From an uncultured Aquimarina sp. (lineage in GTDB: Bacteria > Bacteroidota > Bacteroidia > Flavobacteriales > Flavobacteriaceae): a stretch of DNA of 64,000 bases. The notes under the pieces were generated by a model. The model ran no database searches, was not told the origin of the DNA, and saw only the letters and a list, made by a program, of their open reading frames with translations. Shown here piece after piece: positions 26,008-35,532 of this stretch (positions are counted from its first letter, which is position 1; every line of letters starts with the position of its first letter). The position numbers and the translations under genes were made by a program. The stretch lies in contig CANLYR010000011.1 of NCBI GenBank assembly GCA_947495425.1, positions 24,512 to 88,511 of the forward strand. The letters run 5' to 3'.

Positions 26008-27369
26008 GTGGAATACGCAAAAAATATACTAGAAACCATTGGTAATACCCCATTGGTAAAGATGAATAGTTTGGTAAAAGATGTAGATGCTTTAGTATTG
26101 GCCAAATATGAAACTTTTAATCCTGGGAACTCTGTCAAGGATCGTATGGCAATAAAGATGGTTGAAGATGCTGAAGCAGATGGAAGACTGAAACCAGGCG
26201 GGACTATTATTGAAGGTACATCTGGCAATACAGGAATGGGTTTAGCGTTGGTTGCTGTTGTGAAAGGGTACAAATTGATCTGTGTGATGGCAGATAAACA
26301 GTCCAAAGAAAAAATGGATATTCTAAGAGCAGTCGGAGCCAAGGTTATGGTATGTCCAACCAATGTAGAGCCAGATGATCCAAGATCTTACTATTCGGTT
26401 TCAAAAAGGTTAGCAGAAGAAACTCCAAACTCATGGTATGTTAATCAGTATGACAATCCATCAAATGCAATAGCGCATTATGAGAGTACAGGCCCAGAAA
26501 TTTGGGAACAAACAAATGGAAAAATCACTCATTTTATTGTAGGTGTTGGTACAGGAGGAACTATATCCGGTGTTGGGAAATATCTCAAGGAGAAAAACCC
26601 AAATATTAAAGTATGGGGGATAGATACTTATGGTTCTGTATTCAAAAAGTATCATGAGACTGGAATTTTTGATGAAAATGAGATCTACTCCTATATAACT
26701 GAAGGAATTGGCGAAGATATTCTCCCTAAGAACGTTGATTTTTCTGTGATTGATGGTTTTACTAAGGTTACTGATAAAGATGCTGCTATTTACACACAAC
26801 GATTAGCTAAAGAAGAAGGGATGTTTTTGGGTAACAGTGCAGGAGCAGCAATAAAAGGGTTACTTCAATTGAAAGAAAACTTTACCAAAGACGATGTAGT
26901 GGTTATTTTATATCATGATCATGGTAGTCGATATGTAGGTAAAATGTTTAATGATGATTGGATGCGTGAGCGAGGTTTTCTTGAAGAAGAAGTGTCTACA
27001 GCTGTAGATTTAATAAAGGATCATGAAGAGAAGCCCTTAGTTACTGTTAAAACCGAAGAATTAGTATCACATGCTATAGAGCGTATGCGTAAGTTTCAGA
27101 TCTCGCAAATACCGGTTGTTGATACCGAAGGGTTTGCAGGTTCTGTAGATGAAAGCGCTTTATTTAAAGCCTTTATGGAAGATAAAAATATGGATAGTAC
27201 ACCAATTAGGGAGGTGATGAAAAATCCTTTTCCTGTTGTCGATTCAAAAACATCGCTTGATGATATAGCAAAACTTATAAAAAATGGAACGTCGGCCGTT
27301 CTTGTTGATTTAGGAAATGGAAAGCATCATATCATTACTAAGTACGACATTATCAGTCATATAAAATAA
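26008..27369 (+). CDS. PLP-dependent cystathionine beta-synthase/cysteine synthase-like enzyme with CBS pair
   Basis: About 453 residues from GTG 26008 (VEYAKNILETIGNTPLVKMN matches the usual family N-terminus). The ATG at 25975 adds 11 atypical residues. The fold-type II PLP domain covers about residues 1-320: the PLP lysine is in NPGNSVKDRMAIKM, the substrate loop is EGTSGNTGMGLA, and the phosphate loop is GVGTGGTISGVGKY. Two CBS modules follow (about 340-453, IPVVDTEGFAGSVD and NPFPVV...), probably allosteric. It makes cystathionine or cysteine from activated serine or homocysteine. The next gene is separated by a terminator. Confidence 0.9.
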   Translation: MEYAKNILETIGNTPLVKMNSLVKDVDALVLAKYETFNPGNSVKDRMAIKMVEDAEADGRLKPGGTIIEGTSGNTGMGLALVAVVKGYKLICVMADKQSKEKMDILRAVGAKVMVCPTNVEPDDPRSYYSVSKRLAEETPNSWYVNQYDNPSNAIAHYESTGPEIWEQTNGKITHFIVGVGTGGTISGVGKYLKEKNPNIKVWGIDTYGSVFKKYHETGIFDENEIYSYITEGIGEDILPKNVDFSVIDGFTKVTDKDAAIYTQRLAKEEGMFLGNSAGAAIKGLLQLKENFTKDDVVVILYHDHGSRYVGKMFNDDWMRERGFLEEEVSTAVDLIKDHEEKPLVTVKTEELVSHAIERMRKFQISQIPVVDTEGFAGSVDESALFKAFMEDKNMDSTPIREVMKNPFPVVDSKTSLDDIAKLIKNGTSAVLVDLGNGKHHIITKYDIISHIK

Positions 27370-27392
27370 ATTCTTATATTTAAATATAATTT

Positions 27393-27436
27393 CAACCCCT
27401 CTACTAGCAATATTAGCTAATATGGGGGTTGTTTTA
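27393..27436 (+). terminator. Rho-independent terminator after the PLP/CBS gene
   Basis: CAACCCC (27393-27399) pairs with GGGGTTG (27425-27431) and is followed by TTTT. The loop holds a short inner TAGC/GCTA pairing. It lies 23 bp after the stop codon. Confidence 0.75.
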
Positions 27437-27509
27437 TATCTAAATTTGTGTTGTATTAGTATATATGTTTAGAAGCATGAATAGTATAAGGATAAAAGGG
27501 TAAAAGTAT

Positions 27510-28490
27510 ATGTGTAAGTATGAGTTTGATTTTTCTTGTATAGATAAATTAAGAAGTTATTTTAGATCCCAATTGGATCCAGATAGCACTTTAGATCGAA
27601 TTTATTTTCCGCCCGAGATAGGAGAGGGATATTTATTATATTACAAAATATCTCCTGAAGTTTTTCTTTTCGTTAATAATTATAAAGCAAATACAGATAT
27701 AGAATATATCAGAAAACCAATTGAAGAAAAAGATATTATTCTTCATTTTAGAAAGTATGCACTAAACCATCAAATAGAAGAACATCAGATTGTAAGTAAA
27801 TACTCTGATAACTATACCCCGGGCAATATGAGATGTATGGATGCCCGACAAGGAGAACAAGTTTTTATAACCAAAGGAGCTGAAGTTAAGTCTGCAATGA
27901 TTGTTTTGAAAAGTTCATACACAAAAGATTATTTCATGAAGAGCAGTGACATGGCTGAGAAAATAGATAGTTATATTCGCTATTCTCATCAGCATATTAA
28001 TAAATTTTACCTTTCTTACAAACAATCAATTTTTTTTGATCAGATAGTACAACCCGATATAGCTAAGGTAGAAAACTATCTCTATTATATTGCCAGAGGA
28101 ATACGGTTATTAGAAACGTTCTGGAAAGATGTTTTGAAATGGGAAACCGAGGGCAATCCTTTTAAGATCAATACCGCCCAGGTAGGCAATATTTATAAAG
28201 TGAGTAATTACCTCAAGCATAATCTTCATGAACCATTTATTGGTGTAGATCAATTGGCTACTATGGCACATATGAGCCGTACAAATTTCTTTAATATGTT
28301 CAAAGAAATTCATAATCAAACTCCACTTGAATTTTTTAATAACAGGAAACTAGAAAGCTCATATAATATGATATTTAGTGAAGGATTGTCTATTAAAGAA
28401 GTTATGGAGGCACTTAACTATTCTAACTCTTCAAAATTTAGAAAGGCTTTTTTTAATAAATTTCAAATCTATCCTAACATAGTACTGTAA
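27510..28490 (+). CDS. AraC-family transcriptional regulator
   Basis: 326 residues. The C-terminal third (about 225-326) is an AraC double HTH: FIGVDQLATMAHMSRTNFFNMFKEI, TPLEFFNNRKLESSY, then SIKEVMEALNYSNSSKFRKAFFNKF. The N-terminal 200 residues form a sensing domain similar to flavobacterial AraC proteins without a named ligand class. It is monocistronic, between two terminator-like hairpins. Targets are unknown, and the nearest candidate operons are PLP/CBS upstream and susCD across the gap. Confidence 0.9.
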   Translation: MCKYEFDFSCIDKLRSYFRSQLDPDSTLDRIYFPPEIGEGYLLYYKISPEVFLFVNNYKANTDIEYIRKPIEEKDIILHFRKYALNHQIEEHQIVSKYSDNYTPGNMRCMDARQGEQVFITKGAEVKSAMIVLKSSYTKDYFMKSSDMAEKIDSYIRYSHQHINKFYLSYKQSIFFDQIVQPDIAKVENYLYYIARGIRLLETFWKDVLKWETEGNPFKINTAQVGNIYKVSNYLKHNLHEPFIGVDQLATMAHMSRTNFFNMFKEIHNQTPLEFFNNRKLESSYNMIFSEGLSIKEVMEALNYSNSSKFRKAFFNKFQIYPNIVL

Positions 28491-28495
28491 AATAA

Positions 28496-28524
28496 AGAAG
28501 GCTGTCAAAAAATGACAACCTTCT
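28496..28524 (+). terminator. Hairpin terminator after the AraC gene
   Basis: AGAAGG (28496-28501) plus TGTCA pair with TGACA plus CCTTCT (28519-28524), with one mismatch and an A5 loop. It lies 6 bp after the stop. It has no T-run but is well placed as a terminator. Confidence 0.6.
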
Positions 28525-28738
28525 ATAACCTAACACAAACTCAACTTAGCTTAGGGTTTTGATCTTTATATTGTAAAAAATGAATTATTTCCCATGTAAT
28601 TCTATGGCAAAGTAAATAAATGTAAATGTAGCAGGGTTTTCCATTAATACATAATATCTTTCCAATAGTACATTTCCCACAAGTATTAACTTGATTTTAA
28701 GAATTCTAGAGAGCAACCATAGTGTTACAGGCAGGAAA

Positions 28739-28779
28739 GTTTACTCAATAATTGAGATTTGAATGCTTCGAGGGTTGCC
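28739..28779. repeat. Dispersed intergenic repeat, copy 2
   Basis: GTTTACTCAATAAT followed by TGAGATTTGAATGCTTCGAGG matches the element at 12,743-12,809, lacking that copy's 20-bp insert. Outer arms GCAACC (28712-28717) and GGTTGC (28773-28778) are inverted. It is in the 519-bp gap between the AraC and DUF2851 genes (28491-29009). The rest of the gap holds a terminator hairpin and a possible -7 element (TATTTTTG at 28962-28969) for DUF2851. Confidence 0.55.
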
Positions 28780-29009
28780 CAGAAGTTGTTTACCTCTTCG
28801 TTAATAATTATTAGTAGGTCAGCACATCTTACTTTTTCTTTAGCCTATTTAATATTATAATAATAGACCTACAGATTAAAATAATTTTTAGTATTTTGAT
28901 CAACTATTATACGAGCTACTATATTTTTATCCTACCCACAATATGTGTAGCACGCCTTATTTATTTTTGATAGGCAAATACTAAAAACACATAGCTACAT
29001 ATAGAATAC

Positions 29010-30302
29010 ATGAACGAAGATTTTCTGCATTATCTCTGGAAATATAAAAAGTTTGAATTCTCTAATCTAAAAACAACTCGCCAAGAAGAGATTGTTGTCC
29101 AGAAATTAGGTATTCATAATACTGAAAATTCAGGACCGGATTTTTTTGATGCTCGGATAACTATCGAGGATCAAAAATGGGCCGGAAATATAGAAATACA
29201 TATCAAATCTAGTGATTGGTATGTTCATAATCATGAAATTGATCCTTCCTATGACAATGTGATTCTGCATGTGGTTTGGGATGATGATACAGTGGTTTTT
29301 AGAAAGGATAACACGATAATACCAACACTACAACTGAAAGACTATATCGACCACGAAGTGTTGACACAATATCATAAACTTTTTGGTAACAGTACCAAAG
29401 ATTGGATCGTATGTGAGCAACAATTACCTATAGAATCAGACTTTATAATATCTAATTGGCAAGAGCGATTATATTTAGAAAGATTAGAAGAAAAATCTGT
29501 TTTGATAATGCAGTTGCTAAAGGATTCAGCAAATGATTGGGAGCTTGTATTGTTTAAACTTATGGCTAAGAGTTTTGGTCTAAAAGTTAACGGAGAAGCT
29601 TTTTTAAGTCTGGCAAATTCAATTGATTTTTCGATACTTCAAAAATGTAGTAGCGATCTTGATCATTTAGAGGCTCTTTTTTTTGGGCAGGCAGGTTTGC
29701 TTAAAACTAAAAGTGATATTTCATATGTAAAGAAGCTTCAGGAAGCGTACGATTATTTAAAGCACAAATTTCAGATGGATAACAAAGGCGTTATTCCATT
29801 TCAGTTTTTTAGATTGAGACCTCCTAATTTTCCAACGATACGGTTAGCTCAATTTGCTAAGTTATATTTTAAAAACCCTCAGCTTTTCAGTAAAATTATA
29901 CAGACTAATACTATTGAAGATTTTTATGAGTTATTTAAAATTAATACGAGTGTCTTTTGGCAAAACCACTATACCTTCGAGAAAGAATCTGTATCACGAA
30001 AGAAAACCTTAACACCATCTTTTATAGAGTTGATTTTAATTAATACGGTAATTCCTATTAAATTTATCTATGCCAGAAGCCAAGGTAGAAATCCTGAAGA
30101 CGAGATTTTTGAATTAATAGCTCAATTACCTTATGAAAAAAACACAATAGTTCACAAGTTTTTGTCACTAAAAATACCTGTTGAAAATGCGATGCAGTCT
30201 CAATCAATGATCCAACTCAAAAACAAATATTGTGATCAAAAAGCATGTTTAAAATGCGCTATCGGTAATTATTTACTAAATCAGGATTACAATTTAGGAT
30301 AA
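29010..30302 (+). CDS. DUF2851 family protein
   Basis: 430 residues, the usual family length. Conserved N-terminal block NSGPDFFDARITIEDQKWAGNIEIHIKSSDW, followed by NVILHVVWDDD, has a nuclease-like (PD-(D/E)XK-like) look with acidic and E-x-K residues, but activity is not established. The C-terminus has CDQKACLKCAIGNYLL, which could bind metal. Cytoplasmic, with no signal peptide. First gene of an apparent operon with pspC-like (gap 17 bp) and a K+ channel (4-bp overlap). Confidence 0.85.
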   Translation: MNEDFLHYLWKYKKFEFSNLKTTRQEEIVVQKLGIHNTENSGPDFFDARITIEDQKWAGNIEIHIKSSDWYVHNHEIDPSYDNVILHVVWDDDTVVFRKDNTIIPTLQLKDYIDHEVLTQYHKLFGNSTKDWIVCEQQLPIESDFIISNWQERLYLERLEEKSVLIMQLLKDSANDWELVLFKLMAKSFGLKVNGEAFLSLANSIDFSILQKCSSDLDHLEALFFGQAGLLKTKSDISYVKKLQEAYDYLKHKFQMDNKGVIPFQFFRLRPPNFPTIRLAQFAKLYFKNPQLFSKIIQTNTIEDFYELFKINTSVFWQNHYTFEKESVSRKKTLTPSFIELILINTVIPIKFIYARSQGRNPEDEIFELIAQLPYEKNTIVHKFLSLKIPVENAMQSQSMIQLKNKYCDQKACLKCAIGNYLLNQDYNLG

Positions 30303-30319
30303 TATAATTATTTTGCAGC

Positions 30320-30541
30320 ATGCTATTTAATCTAAGACATTTTTTAGAACGAAATGGGTTTTATGTATCCTCTAGACTATCAGATCGATTTGGAATACGA
30401 ACCAAAACAGTACGCCTATTCTTTATTTATTTAACCTTTGCTACAGCTGGTTTGGGGTTTGTAATTTATCTCAATATGGCATTTTGGTTAAAATTAAAAG
30501 ATTTGATATATACAAAACGAACTTCAGTATTTGATCTATGA
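30320..30541 (+). CDS. PspC-domain small membrane protein
   Basis: 73 residues. The PspC signature is RLSDRFGIRTKTVRLFFIYLTFATAGLGFVIYL, with one or two membrane segments (about 32-55). PspC proteins take part in the envelope stress (phage shock) response. The stop codon TGA overlaps the next gene's ATG (ATGATG at 30538), so it is translationally coupled to the channel gene. This TGA also shows that TGA is a normal stop in this genome. Confidence 0.85.
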   Translation: MLFNLRHFLERNGFYVSSRLSDRFGIRTKTVRLFFIYLTFATAGLGFVIYLNMAFWLKLKDLIYTKRTSVFDL

Positions 30542-31554
30542 TGAATATTTATAACTGGAAGAGGCGCAAAGTATATATTGCTTTAATTTTATTGATTATA
30601 GTAATCGCTATCGGAGTATTAGGATATCGTTTCTTTTCAGATTATTCTTGGATAGATGCATTATATATGACAGTCATTACTATGTCTACCGTTGGTTTTA
30701 GCGAAGTTGAAGCCTTAGATGATAATGCTAAATTATTCACCATCTTTTTGATTGCTACAAGTGTATCTATATTCGCATACTCTGTATCTGTGATTACAGA
30801 ATATATTGTAAGCAAAAATGATCCCAAAAGAGTTCAATACCGAAAAACACAAAAAATGATACATAAGCTAGAAAATCATATCATTATTATTGGTTATGGT
30901 CGTAATGGTAAACAATCAGCAGTTAAATTATTGGCATACGACAAACCCTTTATTATTATCGAAAATGATGAAGCTGTAATAGAAAGGTATCAAAATGACC
31001 AGTTATTATTTCTTAAAGGAAATGCAACCGAAGATGAAATTTTAGTTCAGGCAGGAATAAAGAATGCATCCTGTCTTATTTGTACTTTACCAGAAGATGC
31101 GGATAACTTATTTATTGTGCTTTCTGCAAGACAAATCAATAAGAACCTTAAAATAATCAGTAGAGCTTCTCAAGATGCTTCCTATAAAAAAATACGATTA
31201 GCAGGAGCCGATAATGTGATTATGCCAGATAGAATAGGAGGTGACCATATGGCATCATTAGTGGTAGTCCCAGATTTAATCGAATTCTTAGATAATTTGT
31301 CTATAGTAGGTAAGCGATCTATAAATATTGAAGAGGTATCTTTTGAAGATATGTTTGATGATGCCAAAGAGAGAAGCATTCGTCATATTGATATGAGATC
31401 AAGAACAGGCTGCACAATTATAGGATATAAATCACCCGATGGAGAGTATATTGTGAATCCAGAAGCAGATACACCTTTAAAACCAGGTTCAAAAATTGTT
31501 GTATTAGGAAGACCAGAGCAAATTAATCGATTAAATAGAGAGTTTGATATTTGA
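30538..31554 (+). CDS. Two-TM potassium channel with RCK/TrkA domains
   Basis: 338 residues. Membrane segments at about 12-33 and 63-88 flank a pore helix and filter ALYMTVITMSTVGFSE. The filter is T-V-G-F-S rather than T-V-G-Y-G. A TrkA-N (RCK) Rossmann domain follows (HIIIIGYGRNGKQSA, about residues 110-230), then a TrkA-C domain (about 250-338). It is probably a cytosolically gated K+ channel like MthK. Coupled to the upstream PspC gene. Confidence 0.9.
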   Translation: MMNIYNWKRRKVYIALILLIIVIAIGVLGYRFFSDYSWIDALYMTVITMSTVGFSEVEALDDNAKLFTIFLIATSVSIFAYSVSVITEYIVSKNDPKRVQYRKTQKMIHKLENHIIIIGYGRNGKQSAVKLLAYDKPFIIIENDEAVIERYQNDQLLFLKGNATEDEILVQAGIKNASCLICTLPEDADNLFIVLSARQINKNLKIISRASQDASYKKIRLAGADNVIMPDRIGGDHMASLVVVPDLIEFLDNLSIVGKRSINIEEVSFEDMFDDAKERSIRHIDMRSRTGCTIIGYKSPDGEYIVNPEADTPLKPGSKIVVLGRPEQINRLNREFDI

Positions 31555-31589
31555 TCTCGATAAACATTTAACGATCTAAAAATTGTACG

Positions 31590-31613
31590 CAACCTTTTTT
31601 TTTAGCATCTTGC
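31590..31613 (+). promoter_or_regulatory. Candidate promoter motif upstream of the symporter gene
   Basis: CAACCTTTTTTTTTAGCATC... at 31590-31613 resembles the arrangement CAACC-N9-GCATTGC at about 4679 (spacing differs by 1). It lies about 40 bp before the AGCS start. It does not fit the TTG/TAnnTTTG housekeeping consensus, so it could mark an alternative sigma factor. The evidence is two sites only. Confidence 0.3.
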
Positions 31614-31650
31614 CAACTTCTTATAACTAAAATTAATTAACTCACACATC

Positions 31651-33258
31651 ATGAAGAGAATTCTTCTTTCATTTTTAGCACTTACAACTCCATTTTTAAC
31701 ATTCGCACAAGAGACTACAGAAAAAGGGTTTGATCAAAAAATTGACGAGGCTTTTAAGCCGGTTTCAGATTTTTTCTCAAATGTAATCTTCTTTGAAGTT
31801 TTTGAAGGAGCACCATTTGTTATTATACTATTAGTATTGAGCGCCTTGTTTTTTACTGTATATTTTGGATTTCCTAATGTACGTTATTTTGGAAAAGCAA
31901 TCAATGTGGTAAGAGGGAAGTATGATGGAGTAGAAGGCCATGGTATCGAAGGTAAAGCAGAAGTAAATATAGTAGAAGGGGATATCAGAGATACGATAAG
32001 AGATGAATCCAAAGAAGGAGAAGTATCACACTTTCAGGCCTTGGCTACAGCAGTTTCAGGAACGGTAGGTAATGGAAACATTGCAGGGGTTGCATTAGCA
32101 ATAGCTCTAGGAGGACCAGGAGCGACATTTTGGATGATTATTTGTGGATTATTAGGAATGTCTACCAAATTTGTAGAATGTACTCTTGGAGTTCAATATC
32201 GAGATATAGGCGAAGATGGTACTGTATATGGTGGACCCATGTATTATTTAAGCAAAGGACTTAAGGATAGAGGTTTTGTATGGGTTGGCAAAATAGCAGC
32301 TGTGTTTTTTGCTATATTTTGTATCGGAGGATCTTTCGGTGGTGGTAATGCTGCACAATCTAATCAGGCAACTATTGTTTTAAAAGAAATGTTTGGTCTT
32401 CAAAGTACCGGAGCCGGATTTTGGATAGGTATCACACTTGCAATTCTGGTTGGAATCATTATCATTGGAGGTATCAAACGTATCGCTTCAGTTACTGAGA
32501 AAGTTGTACCTCTTATGGCTGTCATGTACTTAGTAGCCTGTTTATATATCATATTCAGTAATATTTCTTTTGTAGATGATGCTATTGGAATGATTATTTC
32601 TGAAGCATTTAACCCTCAAGCAATCGGAGTAGGAGGAGTAATAGGAGTACTATTGGTTGGATTTAAAAGAGCAGCATTCTCAAACGAAGCTGGCGCAGGT
32701 TCTGCTTCAATTGCACATTCTGCAGTAAAAACTAAATATTCAGCTAGTGAAGGACTTGTAGCTTTGCTAGAGCCATTTATAGATACCGTAGTAATTTGTA
32801 CTATGACTGCACTAGTAATTATTATATTTAATTCTGGTGGAGCTTTTCAATATGGAGGTGATGGTACCGGAGCCGTTTTAATAGACGGAGTTTCTTATGA
32901 AGGTGCAGGGATTACATCTAAAGCTTTTGCACAGTACATTCCTTATTCTGATGTGTTTTTAACTATTGCAGTTGTATTATTTGCTGTTTCTACAATGATT
33001 TCTTGGTCATACTATGGCTTACAATCCTGGAAATTTTTATTCGGTAGAGGTAAAGCTGCAGATTTAACCTATAAATTATTGTTTTTGACTTTTGTTGTCA
33101 TTGGAGCTGCAGCAAGTATGAATTCAATTTGGGCATTCTCTGATGCAATGATTTTTGCCATGGTATTCCCAAATATGATAGGATTATTCTTCCTATTCCC
33201 CGTAGTTAAAAAACAGTTGACAAGATATTTTGATGCTATCAAAGCTTCAAAAATTTAG
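31651..33258 (+). CDS. Sodium:alanine symporter family protein (AGCS)
   Basis: 535 residues with an N-terminal signal-like segment and about 11 membrane helices. AGCS family blocks are clear: SHFQALATAVSGTVGNGNIAGVALAI, GPGATFWMIICGLLGMSTKFVE, YGGPMYYLSKGL, GFKRAAFSNEAGAGSASIAHSA, and SWSYYGLQSWKFLFG. It imports alanine or glycine with Na+ across the inner membrane. An extra loop of about 50 residues rich in acidic residues (about 85-125, VEGHGIEGKAEVNIVEGD) is seen before the first conserved block, as in many Bacteroidota members. Confidence 0.93.
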   Translation: MKRILLSFLALTTPFLTFAQETTEKGFDQKIDEAFKPVSDFFSNVIFFEVFEGAPFVIILLVLSALFFTVYFGFPNVRYFGKAINVVRGKYDGVEGHGIEGKAEVNIVEGDIRDTIRDESKEGEVSHFQALATAVSGTVGNGNIAGVALAIALGGPGATFWMIICGLLGMSTKFVECTLGVQYRDIGEDGTVYGGPMYYLSKGLKDRGFVWVGKIAAVFFAIFCIGGSFGGGNAAQSNQATIVLKEMFGLQSTGAGFWIGITLAILVGIIIIGGIKRIASVTEKVVPLMAVMYLVACLYIIFSNISFVDDAIGMIISEAFNPQAIGVGGVIGVLLVGFKRAAFSNEAGAGSASIAHSAVKTKYSASEGLVALLEPFIDTVVICTMTALVIIIFNSGGAFQYGGDGTGAVLIDGVSYEGAGITSKAFAQYIPYSDVFLTIAVVLFAVSTMISWSYYGLQSWKFLFGRGKAADLTYKLLFLTFVVIGAAASMNSIWAFSDAMIFAMVFPNMIGLFFLFPVVKKQLTRYFDAIKASKI

Positions 33259-33271
33259 AAATTAATTTTCT

Positions 33272-34144
33272 ATGCATACTATAAAATCCCATTTTGAGAT
33301 ACATTCGCGTTTCCGAAATGGGATTTTTCTTTTATCGATACTTCTTTTCATTTGTGTTTTAATTTACTTTTTTTATCCAAAATCTCAGAACTCCCAACAG
33401 GATTTTGTAGAATTAACCAAGTTTCAGCATCATGTTGATTCCTTGAAGAAAATTGCGCAAGAAAAAAAGAATGATTTTCGGTTAAAGCCTTTCAACCCAA
33501 ATTTTATTTCTGACTACAAAGGCTATCAACTTGGTCTAACTCCAGACCAACTGGATCGTCTTTTTGCATATAGAAATCAGGATAAATGGATCAACTCAGC
33601 TACAGATTTTAAGAACGTTACTCAGGTTTCTGATTCTCTTCTGGCCGCAATTTCTCCTTTATTCAAATTTCCGAAATGGATAAAAAACAATAGAACACAT
33701 AAAAAACACAAAAAAAATAAACTACCTGCAAGATCATTTGACCAAAAAGAGGATTTAGCTGTTGTATCTGCCAAAATGATACAGGAAAAAGTCAATATCC
33801 CAGATTTTATAGCAGAACGAATAATTAGATATAGAGAAAAGATTGGTGGATTTGTAGGTGATACGCAATTACAAGACATTGCGGGGTTATATAATCATCA
33901 AAGAAAAAAAATCTTAAGTTTTTTCACAGTCAAAACTCCTAGAAATATTAAGAGGATTAATATAAATGAAGCATCAATTGATCAATTAATAGAAGTACCA
34001 TATTTTGATTTTGAGATGGCATTAGAGGTCAGAGATTTCATAGAAGATAATCAAGGGATTTCTAGTTTTGAGGAATTAGGAAAAATCAACGGTTTTTCTT
34101 TAGAAAAAATAGATAGAATAGCTTTATATTTGAAATTAAATTAA
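33272..34144 (+). CDS. Helix-hairpin-helix protein (ComEA-like)
   Basis: 290 residues with one N-terminal membrane segment (about 17-37). Several helix-hairpin-helix motifs follow, the last being INEASIDQLIEVPYFDFEMALEVRDFI and SSFEELGKINGFSLEKIDRIALYL. Such proteins bind DNA non-specifically, as ComEA does in uptake. Flavobacterial versions lie free of other competence genes, so the role is inferred. It starts 13 bp after the symporter stop and is probably cotranscribed. Confidence 0.8.
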   Translation: MHTIKSHFEIHSRFRNGIFLLSILLFICVLIYFFYPKSQNSQQDFVELTKFQHHVDSLKKIAQEKKNDFRLKPFNPNFISDYKGYQLGLTPDQLDRLFAYRNQDKWINSATDFKNVTQVSDSLLAAISPLFKFPKWIKNNRTHKKHKKNKLPARSFDQKEDLAVVSAKMIQEKVNIPDFIAERIIRYREKIGGFVGDTQLQDIAGLYNHQRKKILSFFTVKTPRNIKRININEASIDQLIEVPYFDFEMALEVRDFIEDNQGISSFEELGKINGFSLEKIDRIALYLKLN

Positions 34145-34281
34145 TAATCGGAAAAATTGCTGTGAATTCTGATGGATTTTAAATAATTGGGTGTAGTCAC
34201 TATTTGATTATACCTCAACATTGTTGTTTCAATCATCACTACCCACAGTAATATGTTAACTACCAAAGCAAAAGTTATCAT

Positions 34282-35448
34282 ATGAATAACATGTATTTTA
34301 CAGAAGAGCACGAATTGTTTAGGCAAAGTCTTAAAGAGTTTTTAAAAAAAGAAGTAGTTCCGCATATCGAGAATTGGGAAAAAACAGGAACAATCGATAG
34401 GTTTATTTGGAAGAAATTTGGAGAAATGGGATATTTCGGTATCGCATATCCCGAAAAATATGGAGGTCTAGAATTAGATTTATTTTATACCATCATCCTC
34501 TTAGAAGAATTACAAAAAATCGATTCAGGTGGTTTTGCAGCTGCGATCTGGGCACACGCCTATTTGGCAATGACCCATATTAATAAAGAAGGAGACGAAA
34601 GAATTAAAGAAAAATATCTTACTACTAGTATTTCAGGAGAAAAAATAGGATGTTTAGCAATTACTGAACCCTTTGGGGGGTCTGATGTGGCAGGGATGAG
34701 AACTACTGCAGTTAAAGAAGGTGATCATTACATCATAAATGGATCTAAAACCTTTATCACGAATGGGGTGTATAGTGATTATCTTGTTATCGCAGCAAAG
34801 ACAAATCCAGAATTAGGAAATAAAGGAATTAGCATTTTCGTAATTGATCGTGATACCCCGGGAGTATCTGCTACAAAACTTGATAAGTTAGGTTGGAGAG
34901 CCTCTGATACAGGCGAAATAGCGTTTACTGATGTAAAAATCCCTTTAGAAAACTTGATGGGTGAAGAGAATAAAGGATTTTCTTATATTATGCAGCATTT
35001 TGCTCTAGAAAGACTCATTATGGGAGTAAATGCCCATGCAAGAGCAGAGTATGCAGTAGAATATGTAATCAATTATATGTCACAAAGGGAGGCCTTTGGC
35101 CAGACCATAGATAAGTTTCAAGCACTAAGGCATACCGTTGCCGATATGGCTAGCGAAATGGAAATGTGTAAAGAGTTTAATTATTCTATTACTAAAAGAC
35201 TTAATGAAGGTCAATATGTAGTTAAAGAAGCTAGTATGTCTAAGTTGCTGTCTACAAAAATGGCCGATGAAGTAATATACAAAGCCTTACAGCTTTTGGG
35301 AGGATATGGTTATATGGAAGAATACCCTATGGCCCGATTACTTAGAGATAGTAGGTTAGGTCCTATTGGTGGTGGTACTTCAGAAATATTGAGAGAGATC
35401 ATTGCGAAAATGGTCATTGATAAAAAAGAATATAAGCCTGCAACCTAA
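34282..35448 (+). CDS. Acyl-CoA dehydrogenase
   Basis: 388 residues, the usual length. Family signatures: CLAITEPFGGSDVAGMRTTA, GSKTFITNGVYSDYLVIAAKT, FGQTIDKFQALRHTVADMA and LQLLGGYGYMEEYPMARLLRD. The catalytic base position is in the C-terminal PIGGGTSEILREIIAK region. FAD-dependent oxidation of an acyl-CoA thioester; chain length or branched-chain preference is not clear. Apparently monocistronic. Confidence 0.92.
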   Translation: MNNMYFTEEHELFRQSLKEFLKKEVVPHIENWEKTGTIDRFIWKKFGEMGYFGIAYPEKYGGLELDLFYTIILLEELQKIDSGGFAAAIWAHAYLAMTHINKEGDERIKEKYLTTSISGEKIGCLAITEPFGGSDVAGMRTTAVKEGDHYIINGSKTFITNGVYSDYLVIAAKTNPELGNKGISIFVIDRDTPGVSATKLDKLGWRASDTGEIAFTDVKIPLENLMGEENKGFSYIMQHFALERLIMGVNAHARAEYAVEYVINYMSQREAFGQTIDKFQALRHTVADMASEMEMCKEFNYSITKRLNEGQYVVKEASMSKLLSTKMADEVIYKALQLLGGYGYMEEYPMARLLRDSRLGPIGGGTSEILREIIAKMVIDKKEYKPAT

Positions 35449-35532
35449 TATGTGCTTCTCGGATTAGACTCTAAAATTTATTTTTATATAATTCATAATT
35501 TGAAATAATTTTAACACAAAAATTATATAATT

